Assembly: GCA_035610835.1 (NCBI GenBank)
Contig: CM069454.1
Location: 54,984,031 to 55,048,030 of the forward strand
Direction of reading: 5' to 3'
Origin: Ophiura sarsii
Taxonomy: Eukaryota; Echinodermata; Ophiuroidea; Amphilepidida; Ophiuridae
Length of the DNA stretch: 64,000 nucleotides
Under the pieces are notes generated by a model that saw only the letters and a list, made by a program, of their open reading frames with translations, was not told the origin of the DNA and searched no databases. A program made the translations under genes and the position numbers. Positions 54,301-64,000 of this stretch are shown in pieces (position 1 is the first letter of the stretch; every line of letters starts with the position of its first letter).

Positions 54301-55430
54301 GCATAGTTACGTGCAGGGCCTATACATATAGGACCCGTGCGGAGCTCATTTTAAAGCACCAGTTGCTAAGACTTGTTCATTATGTTATCATCTTGCACTG
54401 ATCTTGGGGCTTGGCAAAGACATTATCCGTTAATTGCTAGTATTGATCGACAGCTCACTATTTAGCGAGCCCAACCTCGCTAGTTCGACAACTCTGCTTC
54501 TCCTACGCAAGATAGAGGGACTGTGGGGAACGCCAGAAAAGAGCGAGCTCTACCAAAAGAGGACCTGTTCTGTGTAAAGAGTTGTAATAAATTTTACGGC
54601 TATATTTGAACCGGTACTTTCACCTGGGTTTATTGTTTATGTGTGTATGTTGATCTAGACTATTGCAAAGGTTATTTCATTGAAACACGGTGTTTTTTGC
54701 ACAACTACCCATTACACTACCGACCCTAACAACCGCCCAAATTCGGCAAGAACCATGCGGACACCGCTTTAACTAGTACATAGTTTACCAACAACTGTAA
54801 GGACGCCACTATAACTAGCCCATGGTTTACCAGCAACTGAGTGTAAGGACGCCATTTTGAGATATAAGCAAACAAAACTGTCCATGTTGCACGATTGCTG
54901 GCAACCTTCACCTCTCCGTCACCCATAGCGGGCTATAATTTGTTTTTGCTTCAATATTATGATGCCGTAACATTTCAATAGGTTTGAGACTGATACAGAA
55001 CGGTACTATATATATAGTTGGACCAATTTTAGCTAAACAACGGGACTCTTATCTAATCGAGGGGACTGCACTCTATAGCTACCCTGGATCCTTCTTTAGA
55101 ACCTATAGGTGAACCGTGGGAGGATGGGATCAGAAGCAGACAGACAAACACCTGCTTCATGCCTCGTGCTCGGAATGAAAAGACATAATTAAACCCACCT
55201 GTATTCAACAAAGTATTGCGTGATGGAATATATCATTAAGTCAACAATTGCACCGAACCTTCAATCGACATGATTTTGGCAATAGTCCATTACTTTCGGG
55301 TTCACCTACGGTGTGTCGAGGCAGAACTGGTTATCACCAACACGCTATAATCAGCCGCCGTCGTCAAACAAAAAGTAAAACCCTGCCTGCCACAAAGCAG
55401 CCAGATTTAAGGTCCCTGAAATTTAACTTA
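54301..55430. other. Intergenic sequence, no gene supported
   Basis: Unique sequence with a short direct repeat (CAACTGTAAGGACGCC near 54790, and CAACTGAGTGTAAGGACGCC near 54833). Confidence 0.4.
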
Positions 55431-55770
55431 TGAAGTGAGGGTGGGTTTGTCCCAAGCATTGTCCCCAAAACTGCAACTCGTGCAGAAAGCCGCAGATCAT
55501 TATATCTGCGCCTATAGCATCGCCTCCTCTTGGCCGATCTTCCCTCATCTGGTTTCAGAAGAATCTGGTAGCTCCCATCACACGGGGAGAAGCATGTTTG
55601 GGACCCGGGTTGGACAGTATACATTGGGTTGGACAGTACAATGGCTAGAGCGTATTAGGACCTACATGCCTTGTGCCGGTGCAAGACATAAAGCAAGGCC
55701 GATGAGGACGCAATTGAGCTGCATGCAACAGCCAATTCGAAAGCTACCCAATTTTGCTTATGTTTAGATC
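55431..55770 (+). pseudogene. Possible LINE-like fragment
   Basis: A 110-codon frame contains SPKLQLVQKAADHYI, which resembles the LQxVQNAAAR segment near the end of many non-LTR retrotransposon polymerases. Nothing else of a LINE is seen on either side, so this is a weak call. Confidence 0.25.
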
Positions 55771-55916
55771 TATACATGTTGGCATATGCATGGTATTGAT
55801 CATATTGTAGGACAGTTTTGTTTAGGCCTTAACCACATCAGTCTGCTAACCACGATTGAATGATAATGACAAAAAAGTATTTTTTTTTTAAACCGGGCTT
55901 TAAATCACCTCGTTGA

Positions 55917-56299
55917 CTTAAAAGTATAGTATGTGATCTTTCCAGGGAACGCCCTCAACATCGAAAAAAAAATAGAAAGCAGATTTTCTTGCAGATTTAC
56001 ATTTCTGATCATAAATCATGCATACATTCCAAGTTACAGGCCGATACGATTCTTAATTACTTCAAAATCATGGTTTTAGAGTGAAGATAAACTGTCGGAA
56101 TTCCGACAGTTTATATTTTCCACTCTAAATTCACTCTAAAACCATGATTTTGAGGTAATTAGGAATCGTATCGCTCTGTAACTTGGAATGTATGTATGAT
56201 TTATGATCGGAAATGTAAATCTGCAAGAAAATCTACTCTCTAAAAAAAATCATGAATAGAGGGCGCTATCTGGAAAAGATCACATAATATGCCTTTAAG
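55917..56299. repeat. Fold-back MITE, family TTAA-AGGCATATTATG, copy 3
   Basis: Both arms present: TTAAAAGTATAGTATGTGAT at the left and ATCACATAATATGCCTTTAA at the right. The centre has AACTGTCGGAATTCCGACAG, a perfect palindrome. Confidence 0.87.
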
Positions 56300-56836
56300 T
56301 GGATTTAAGGAGAGTGATTCTTAAACTCTTCTTAGGCCTTGTTCAGAAGAATATTTAAGCATTTTTCATAAAATGAGCTTTATTGGACACACAGGTCTCA
56401 CGTTTGACATGGGTCCTACTCCTATCTCATGATGATTGAAATATGAATTCTAAAACAATCTTCTTAAAGAAGAGTTGATAACTTAAGAAAAATCCCTCTT
56501 CTTAAGATGAATTTTAACTTTTATGCAATAGGGCCCCGGAATTGTAGGGATGGGTGTTAACATGTTTACATTATGTTATTGGTGGTAGCATCGATACTTA
56601 AACATTTAGACCAAAATGAGATGAGTGCGACAAACAGAAAATATTTTCAACAAGCATTTCTCGGAATGCTCAACTAGGTCTTGTTTGCAAAATGACATCA
56701 GTTAGCGACAGATAGACGGTATACTTTGAACAAGCGTTTCTCAGAATGATCATAGAAACCTCTTGTTCAGGGTTTTGTTTGGGCAAGGTTAGGCTACATG
56801 GTAGCAACATTGGATATTGTTATGTCAATTGGGAAT

Positions 56837-57086
56837 TTAACACTATCCACGCGGAAGTCGTCTGCAGACTAGAGTCCCAAAATTTCACAAAATGTTTCAA
56901 AAATGTCAACATTATTGAATGTTATCACCATATTTGGAATCACCATGAGAAATGCATTAAATTAAGTACAAATATGCCTAGCATTGGTTCAGTAATTCTT
57001 GAGATAGACTTTAAAAGTTGGGAAAGATTTCTAAAAAATCTGTTTTTGTATATTGGTAAAACTAATAGCCACTTGGAAAGTGTTAA
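56837..57086 (+). repeat. MITE-1, copy 18
   Basis: TTAACACTATCCACGCGGA to GCCACTTGGAAAGTGTTAA, with TTAA at both ends. Confidence 0.9.
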
Positions 57087-57982
57087 TTCCCGCCCATTGG
57101 TCACTGGCAGCCATGGCTATTTCCTTAGCAGTACAACTTATTGCAATACTCCGTTGTAATTGGTGCTGATTATTGGTTTCATCAGGAAACAAGTCAATCT
57201 CATAGGGATAATTGTTTCCAATTGACATTTTGTAATAGAGTTTCCACTTCGGCCTATTAAGGGGGGAAATTACGACATGGCAACGCCGCGCCGCCGTGAC
57301 GGCACAATGCGCCACCATCGGCATGCTAAATAAATAGGGATCTTACTTTTAGTCGACTGTATATTAATGGTCTGTGCCGGGCTCTGTGATACCGGATGTC
57401 ACTCACATCACCTGAAACCCGTTGTCTGTTATCTTCCGGCTGCTGCATGCCATAAACACAACCGAGCTATTTTAGTTCAAATTCCTGCAAATTCAAATTC
57501 AAATGAATACAGAGATTAACTTGTAAGATATCGAGTATAATGGCATGAAACGGGAATGGAAACCATCGGACATCCGATCAGTAGATAGTTACATGATTAT
57601 ACCGGGCAAATTGTATTATCACCTATAGAATATAGATTTCAAGGGAAATCTAGAATGGATACTCAAAATGAACAGGATAAACTATTATTTATAGTCCAGG
57701 TCCCTACTCGACTGGTCGGTCCCTGGGATTGCGAAGTATGGCACGCTGACATTTTACATGTATGGTATAGGTCAATGGCGAAACCGTGGGCAAGGGCATG
57801 GTCGGCAAAGAGCAATGTTGACCCATTTATACAGCATTGATTGATAATGGTATTTATTTTCAGATTTTTTTGATAAGTAAATGTAAGGTGTGCAATATCA
57901 ATCACGCGAATCCCATCAATAGCATACAATATTTTGCACTGTATAGATATTTTATGATGAATATATAACCTAGGACTAAGAA
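57087..57982. other. Intergenic sequence, nothing recognised
   Basis: Unique sequence with small CpG-richer patches near 57250-57320; no conserved frame. Confidence 0.4.
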
Positions 57983-57985
57983 CCA

Positions 57986-58424
57986 TACACTGTAAAAATG
58001 GTGTCTCGGCGACTTTTTAAAGTCGTGTCTTGCAAATAAACGTGTCTTAAAACAATAAAAAAAACATAACGGCTGAAGACACAAACCAAGACATGTCCGG
58101 TGAGGCCAGTTTTGAGACATGTCTCCAGTAATGCAGAGTCACATCTCTAAGCAAGACATGTCCCGCAAAGAAGTATCTCTATGCAAGACACGTCTCAAAT
58201 GTATAAGACATGTCTATTGAAGCCAATTTGAGACATATCTTGAGTTTGTGTCTTCTTGCAAGACATGACTTTCCTGAAGACGTGTCTTATACGTGTCTCA
58301 ATTGCCCTATGTGTCTTGACTCGTTTCTTTAGCTTAATGTGTTTTAATGTATTTTATTGTTTAAGACACGTTTATTTGCAAAACATGACTTCAAAAAGTC
58401 GCCAAGACACAATTTTTACAGTGT
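57986..58424. repeat. Fold-back element with ACACTGTAAAAATGGTGTCT ends
   Basis: Arms of about 75 bp; the interior repeats AAGACATGTCT and GAGACATGTCT in both orientations. Confidence 0.85.
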
Positions 58425-58466
58425 AGAGTAGGTCCAGAGTACGACTTGGGTTATATCTTACCTGTA

Positions 58467-58553
58467 TGGGTGAAATAATACACTCCCTGTGTACAGAAGA
58501 TAAGGGGTCATGACTTCCATAGGGGGTGTATGGATTTCGACCGGAATAGCCTA
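58467..58553. repeat. CACTCCCTGTG / GGAATAGCC element fragment
   Basis: ATACACTCCCTGTGTACAGA, ATGACTTCCATAGGGGGTGT and GGAATAGCC, shared with 1400-1475 and 60751-60840. Confidence 0.6.
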
Positions 58554-58559
58554 ATGTTG

Positions 58560-60060
58560 TTGAAGTTATTCAGCAAAATTTCTTAAATAATAATAGGTTA
58601 GGGTTTACTTTATGAATGTCGAACCAAATTTATATTTTTCTGCACTAATTCGATTTCAATAATAGCCCCTAGGGCCTATGAAGTAAGCCGCTGTATAAAA
58701 ATTGCTCCATTCAATCATAAATAATATGATTCAATACAGAAATGGGGCCTTCATAGCCTATGAATTGAATTTAAAAATGCCTGGTCATCATCTTTATTAT
58801 ATTTTCATGCCATGTTTTGCTGAAAATCACTGACCTCAAACATGTTAAAATTACTTCGCCCATTCACTTTTGGTTTGATTTATATTGAAATCGCATTGTA
58901 TTTATTGTTTATTGTATATATGTAAATTACATAAAAGTATGTCACTATCTGTGTGGTGTGATATCAACTTCGGAATGCTTATTGACCTTTAGGAAAATAA
59001 TAACAAACCTGCAAAAAAGGTTACCCAGGTAAATAATAACAATAATAATATACATAGCGTGCTAACAATTGTCTAAAGATGGAAGGTGGCGCTATTTATG
59101 CTATTCTTGTGTTCTGCTTTCCCAATTTTAGTATCAAGGGGGCGCTATTGATGGTTTAATGTTGTGTCCAGACGGTGTCGTGCACACGGTTTGTGCTCTA
59201 GTTAGATTTATCACAATATTCACACGATAATAATAATGATTATAGGCAGGAATGGTACAATTCACTAATTTAAAGGTCTGTCATGTGAACGCAAACATAG
59301 TTTAATGCGTTTTTCATGTGCCATGATATTGCGGTCACTGATGATGTAAAATTGTGTGCTTATTTGTTTCATAATAACTTTCTTTAACCCCAAAATATGA
59401 AATTTATCAAACGCTGTAACTTTTGAACTATTAATGTGATGTATATAAAAGTTTGAGTCAGAGAATCAATTTTTGTAACAAATTTCACTAAAATTGCTGA
59501 TTTTTTAATTGTGACCAAAAAATCACTTTTTTGGCTCAAAAGTTTGTAGACAACGTAAGCAAAAATAAGTTTTGGGTAAAAAATGCACCAAAATCAACTA
59601 AAAGACACTTCTCTAGAAATGGTTGGATATTTTATCATAAATGTGTTTAGTTTTGGCCAAAAAAAGTTTAAAATGCATATTGAGGTAAAATATACAATTG
59701 TTGGCACTTATTTTTTGGGGTTGACACCCCCTTAACTCACCTCACGTAGGCCTCGGTTATGAATAATCATTGTGTCCATAAAACACCACACATTATTGAC
59801 GTATTTTCAAATCATCTCGTTTTACAGCATGTATTACCACCGTTCACATCATGTCAGCGTAATTTGGTGGCAAGCAATATTATGGGGCTTTCGAAGCTTT
59901 TGGAGCTAAAATGACGTAATAAATGTGCAGCATAGAACAACGGGTAGAATGACGGTGACTACCAATAATCTTCTTAACCACATCCAGGTCTCCTGCACAA
60001 CATCTGGGTCTCCTGCCTGCAAAGGATGAGTTTTTTAAAACAAGATTTTGAACGAGAAGG
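58560..60060. other. Intergenic sequence, no gene supported
   Basis: Unique AT-rich sequence. A minus-strand donor-like GAG/GTGAGT at 59735 follows a 13-codon frame; alone it is not evidence for an exon. Confidence 0.4.
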
Positions 60061-60065
60061 TAACA

Positions 60066-60301
60066 CTGTATATTGTGGAAATCTTCGCGCTATATCAATT
60101 TCGCGATTTTCGCGCTTCAAGCAACTACCGCGAAAATATAAACGCGCGAATTATAATTATTTTGCGTATAGGTCTTATGTAATGAACTTTTAAATCGTGA
60201 ATTTAAAAACAAGCGAAATGGTTCAAAATCGGCAAAGCGCGAACAACTGATGGCGCGATAAATAGAAAACCTATTGCGCGAAAATACCACTTTTACAGTA
60301 T
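60066..60301. repeat. MITE, family TACTGTAAAAG, copy 5
   Basis: ACACTGTATATTGTGGAAAT with TTCGCGC at the left; GCGCGAAAATACCACTTTTA and CAGTATA at the right. Confidence 0.7.
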
Positions 60302-60750
60302 ACCGGTATACCGTATTATAGCTATATTAAGTTCAATAGATTTGATTTTTAGGTACGGGTAATTAAGTTTGAATGGGTTTGAATAGAGTTTACTCGAAGT
60401 AAGAAGCTGGTGCATATCAATCACGGTGTGTCGCTTTTATTTAGGGTTTTTAGCATAGAGTAATGAATGGAAAAGGAAATTATATCCATAAAATGTGATA
60501 ATTCTACGCCCTCATGTGCACATTCATGTGAAAAGGAGCACCAAAAAAGTATTGCATGTTGCGGGGCCGGGGCCTGAGTTTATCCAAAGTGGCCCTGAAC
60601 CCTCTTGCCCAGGCCCGAGCTAGTTCTCGGCACCCAATTAAAACGATAGGTGTAATTCATTATAATGAATGTATTTTAGAAATGTCCTTGCTGTGTGCTA
60701 TTATTTACAACTGACACCGCTGTCATATTTTTGGACCTATAGGCCTACAT

Positions 60751-61185
60751 TGGGCTATTCCATTTGAAATCCATACACCCCCTATGGAAGACATGACATT
60801 AATCTTCACCACAGGGAGTGTGAATTTCAAATGGGGTCAACCTTCATGCATGGCATGGGTGACAACAAAGATTAAGAATGCTAAACTCTGGGTGACATCA
60901 TTTTTGCTCTTAACACTTTCCACGCGGCAGGCGTCTGCAGACGACATTCCAAAATTTCACAAAATGTTTCAAAAATGTCAACATTGTTGAATTTCATTAC
61001 CATATTTGGAATCGCCATGCAAAATGCATCGACATAAGTACAAACATGCCTAGAATTGGTTCAGTAATCCTTAAGATCGACTTTGAAAATTGGGAAAGGT
61101 TTGTGAAAAATCTGCGTGGAAATTGTTAAGGTCATGTTTCCTTCCATAAGGGGTGTATAAATTTCACCAGATGCTACTCCAGATC
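60751..61185. repeat. GGGCTATTCCATTTGAAAT element split by MITE-1 copy 19
   Basis: TGGGCTATTCCATTTGAAAT with CATACACCCCCTATGGAAGA at the left, CTTCCATAAGGGGTGTATAA at the right. The MITE-1 at 60910-61129 lies between them. Confidence 0.65.
60910..61129 (+). repeat. MITE-1, copy 19
   Basis: TTAACACTTTCCACGCGGC to TGCGTGGAAATTGTTAA; a small deletion removes the GGTAAAACTAATAG part. Confidence 0.9.
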
Positions 61186-61331
61186 CTGACAACCTCTAAT
61201 GCTATTATCTTCTTCCAGACACATGCAGCTTCATTAATGCCGACTTCACGTTGTGTTCTATTCCGATCCTGGCTGCATCTGATAAAACAAACAATAACAT
61301 TTAAAAGTTACGAATCCTGGTTATAGGCCTA

Positions 61332-61750
61332 CATTTCCACGCGGCTATTAGTTTTTAGTTTTACAGAGGCGGAAGACCCCTTCAGTTCAGTATCCTGATA
61401 CCGTCAAGAACGATATGGGTTTAGATCTACCAGAGACCCGCCAACTCATGAATGACAGGAAAGTCCTTGGGCCCAGTATGTTGCAAATTCTTCCTTCATT
61501 TCGTCCACGAACGACCATTGATGATGATGATGATTAGTTTTACCATACAAACATATTTTTACAGAATATACCTTTCCCAACTTTCAAAGTCTATCTCAAG
61601 AATTACTTAACCATAATACTAGGAATACTTATTGTAATGCATTTCTCATGGTGATTCCAAATAAGTGATGAATTTCAATAATTATGAAATTTTTTGAAAC
61701 ATTTTGTGAAATTTTGGAATGTCGTCTGCTGACGCCTGCCGCGTGGAAAG
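61332..61750 (-). repeat. MITE-1, copy 20, carrying a nested retroelement tail
   Basis: ATTTCCACGCGGCTATTAG at the left and CTGCCGCGTGGAAAG at the right; the host is interrupted at TTAGTTTTAC, which appears on both sides of the insert. Confidence 0.87.
61366..61536 (+). mobile_element. Retroelement 3' end nested in MITE-1
   Basis: About 170 bp starting GAGGCGGAAGACCCCTTCAG and ending in a TTGATGATGATGATG tail. TTAGTTTTAC repeated on both sides is a likely target duplication. The plus strand can be read LMNDRKVLGPS and then Asp codons, in the style of a LINE C-terminus, but the class is not settled. The SINE at 20358 has a similar GATGATG tail. Confidence 0.55.
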
Positions 61751-62350
61751 CAAATAATATAGGCCGGAAATATAGGACTGTTAATCTAATAAAAATAAAT
61801 AATAAACTATTATTTTATCTATAGGCCTATTCATAATGTGAAAGTCACTTTCAAAACCTTTATATTTATTAGAATATTTGTTTATTGACATTCACCAAAC
61901 ATTATGGTATAATCAAAGTAACGATACATAATAAACAAGAATAAAATACATGTAAGCACCATTCATATAATAAAGTGATATAATGCATGTGAGTAAATTT
62001 TACAAATTACTCTCACGTTAAACCGTTTGCAGTGATTCGTTTTACTGTGAAACCCTTCATTAAAAAGGCATATGAATCAACACAAAACGCCAAACTTGTG
62101 TGACAGGTTAACGTTTGACAAAAACATCACAAAATTTAAGCAATTGTTTCGAAACCTTAATATTGCAATACTTTCAGGCGTTTGCATCGACTCATTTTGT
62201 AAAAGTTCGGCATTTGCACCAAATCATACAATATCTCAGATTCGAAATCTCTGCAATGTTATATAAGCATTAGTAGCTAAGCCAATCCTTTTATTGTCAA
62301 AACTAGATTCATTTTAAGGTTTGCTTTTTTCTTTCTCTTTTTTTCTTTTT
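61751..62350. other. Intergenic sequence, nothing recognised
   Basis: Unique AT-rich sequence; short frames without coding character. Confidence 0.4.
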
Positions 62351-62354
62351 TCAG

Positions 62355-62478
62355 CTCGTCCTTAGTGCTTAGTGCTTATAAATGCTTAATGTTAACTTCC
62401 TCTGCGGGATGTGGATTTTTATCCCGACTATTTTATGAAACCGTGAAAGTGGAAGCGTTAGCGGCGGAAGTTGGTACA
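62355..62478 (+). CDS. Candidate plus-strand exon, function unknown
   Basis: A long pyrimidine tract ending TTTTTTCAG precedes a frame that stays open to ACAG/GTATCA, a good donor (another, AAC/GTACGT, lies at 62514). The frame includes SSAGCGFLSRLFYETVKV and EALAAEVGTG. I recognise no family, and no partner exon is visible in the remaining 1.5 kb. It may be an exon of a gene that runs off the window or a chance match. Confidence 0.25.
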
Positions 62479-62559
62479 GGTATCATGGTTGCAGGATATT
62501 TGGAGAGCTCAAACGTACGTTGGCTTTTGGGAAATTTCCATTTGCGTGATTAATTAGGC

Positions 62560-64000
62560 CCTAATTTAACATGTTTAAACTGTTTAATTTTAAACTTATT
62601 AATATGCAAATGGAAATTAGACAAACGCAATGTTCAATACTTATCCATGTACCAAGTCACATCATCATAGCTCATCTATCCACATACTTTACTTTGCATA
62701 TTTAATGCATACATAATCAGAAAAATACCTGGCAACTGGAATTGAAAAAATGAAGAAAAAATAAAAAGAAATAAAAAGAAAGTTGTTGCCACAGATGTTG
62801 GTTGTATGCCCCTGACCTAACATATCTCGGCAACCGAATGTCCGATTGAAATAAAGTTTTCAGTTCCAGAATCGTCAGACCAATGGCTAAATATAATAGA
62901 TTTTAACTTAGGAACTCTAAATTTTGCCTCAGCCAATTGAGCCACCTTAAAGAAATTTGTCTAGGTCGGTAGGTAAAAAGGGTCCAAATGGGCTGATTAG
63001 CAGGATTTTTGTGTATTCTTTTCAGCCCGCGCGATTTGTCCTCAAATCTCTTGGGGTGGGGGCACCGCGCCCTGGTTACGCCACTGCCTAAAACGGACTT
63101 TAAATTTCAATAAAACAGGGATGGCACCTGACAACCCTGTACTATACATAGGCCTATATACAGTACCCTGAAAACGTTAACAAATTTGGTATATTATTGT
63201 CCCATTTACCTAGTCTGGATTTCTCGCATGACTGGCTTGCCATACGTCTGACCGTTCAAGGTCATATAAGGCAACAAAAAAGAAAATCATGTTCTACGGG
63301 CCCGACCAACCATTTTTTTCTGCGGAAATTGGTGGGGAAAATTCACATGCAATACCGACCCCCCAAAAAATATCTGCTTGTCAAAATGTTTACAGATTTT
63401 TTATTTATTTTTACGGTCATTTTGAATAGAAGGGGAAAAGGCATATAACATGGTTAATATGGTGAAAGCCGAAGTTGATTGGATCATCCAAATTTGAATG
63501 ATGGTCGAAAATGTAAAAATAAGCACTCTGGAGTGTTCATTATGGCCTGTTGCACTTACGCCCTCGTTTAGACGAATGACGTTTAAGAGGGTAGGGGGTT
63601 CTCATCAAACATGATCTGTGTTCTCGTGTAATAGGCCTACATGTATAGTAGCCCCGAGATGAGGCTAACTTCATTTGACGTAAAAAGAAAAAGAAAAATT
63701 CTTTTATTTCAAGTAAAAAGCAATTTAACAACGCGAACGGTCACCCGAATTCAGAATTTCATTGATAGTTGGTTGACCTTAAACGAGCCTATAATTATCA
63801 TTAGTGAGATATATAACTATCGTATCGCAATCGCGCGCCAATTTTTGATCTATTTTTGGCTCCGGGGAATCCCGAGCTCGTGGGGATTTCCTAATCTCAA
63901 GCAGAAACTAGTTGGTTAAATTTGTTCTTTCTTTTTCAAACCATGTTTAATGACTTTATAATCATAATAATGAATGCTGAATAGGCTAGGCAGGTTACAT
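62560..64000. other. Intergenic sequence to window end
   Basis: Includes one end of a GGCGACAAAAAACCCTGTT element (63267-63440) and a GTTACGCCACTGCC fragment near 63075. The 92-codon frame at 63641-63919 has no recognisable domain. Confidence 0.4.

Noticed and set aside
61218..61290. Exon-like segment after TATCTTCTTCCAG
   Set aside because: The acceptor is good, but no donor follows in a sensible frame and the translation shows no family.
63641..63919. 92-codon frame at the right end
   Set aside because: No recognisable domain, and no splice or promoter context to support it as a gene.

Overview
The window looks like AT-rich animal nuclear DNA carrying one large, well-supported protein-coding gene on the minus strand (about 42.0 kb down to 6.1 kb). 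The rest is a dense set of non-autonomous DNA transposons, fold-back elements and minisatellites. Short exons with GT/AG borders, long introns full of miniature inverted-repeat transposable elements (MITEs), a tRNA-like SINE and no compact operons all indicate a metazoan. A marine invertebrate, perhaps an echinoderm or hemichordate, is my guess from the repeat style and from an ectodysplasin-like gene. The taxon is not proven by anything here.

The gene encodes a type II membrane TNF-family ligand with the ectodysplasin (EDA) layout. Exon 1 (42022-41564) has a cytoplasmic tail, a transmembrane anchor and a coiled-coil-like stalk. Exon 2 (41310-41238) is a basic stalk. Three tiny exons of 27, 36 and 45 bp encode a Cys pair and Gly-X-Y collagen triplets. 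Exon 6 (26731-26589) ends the collagen with a CVC motif and a Pro/Thr linker. Next come two alternative exons (25159-25078 and 25018-24961) that both begin the TNF domain with an AHFEG motif. Exon 8 (13407-13280) is the TNF core, with the PROSITE-type TNF signature. Three alternative last exons follow (10891-10655, 9031-8786, 6372-6130), each finishing the TNF domain with its own stop. All phases agree: 0,1,1,1,1,0,1,0. The longest-exon path gives 409 residues with the first terminal exon, close to the 391 of human EDA-A1. Exon choice could give six different receptor-binding domains from one gene. This is the most interesting system in the window.

Region by region: 1-6.1 kb is the 3' flank, with fold-back, mariner-like and TTAA-type elements. 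6.1-42.0 kb is the gene; its introns hold most of the repeats, including a 27-bp array (12.4 kb), a 22-bp array (15.9-16.6 kb), large fold-backs (22.5-23.9 kb and 39.3-39.8 kb) and a 28-bp array (32.4-34.0 kb). 42.0-42.4 kb is a non-repetitive 5' flank with CCAAT and NRF-1-like motifs. 42.4-64 kb has no gene I can support. It holds MITEs, a 3-kb minisatellite (51.3-54.3 kb) and a few weak exon candidates.

One MITE family with TTAA targets and CACTTTCCACGCGG ends occurs about 20 times, and at least four other unrelated sequences also sit in TTAA. Several copies have other elements inserted in them, which gives a relative order of insertions. Coordinates of repeats were read by eye and may be off by a few bases. 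Splice sites are predictions from sequence and reading phase, with no transcript data.
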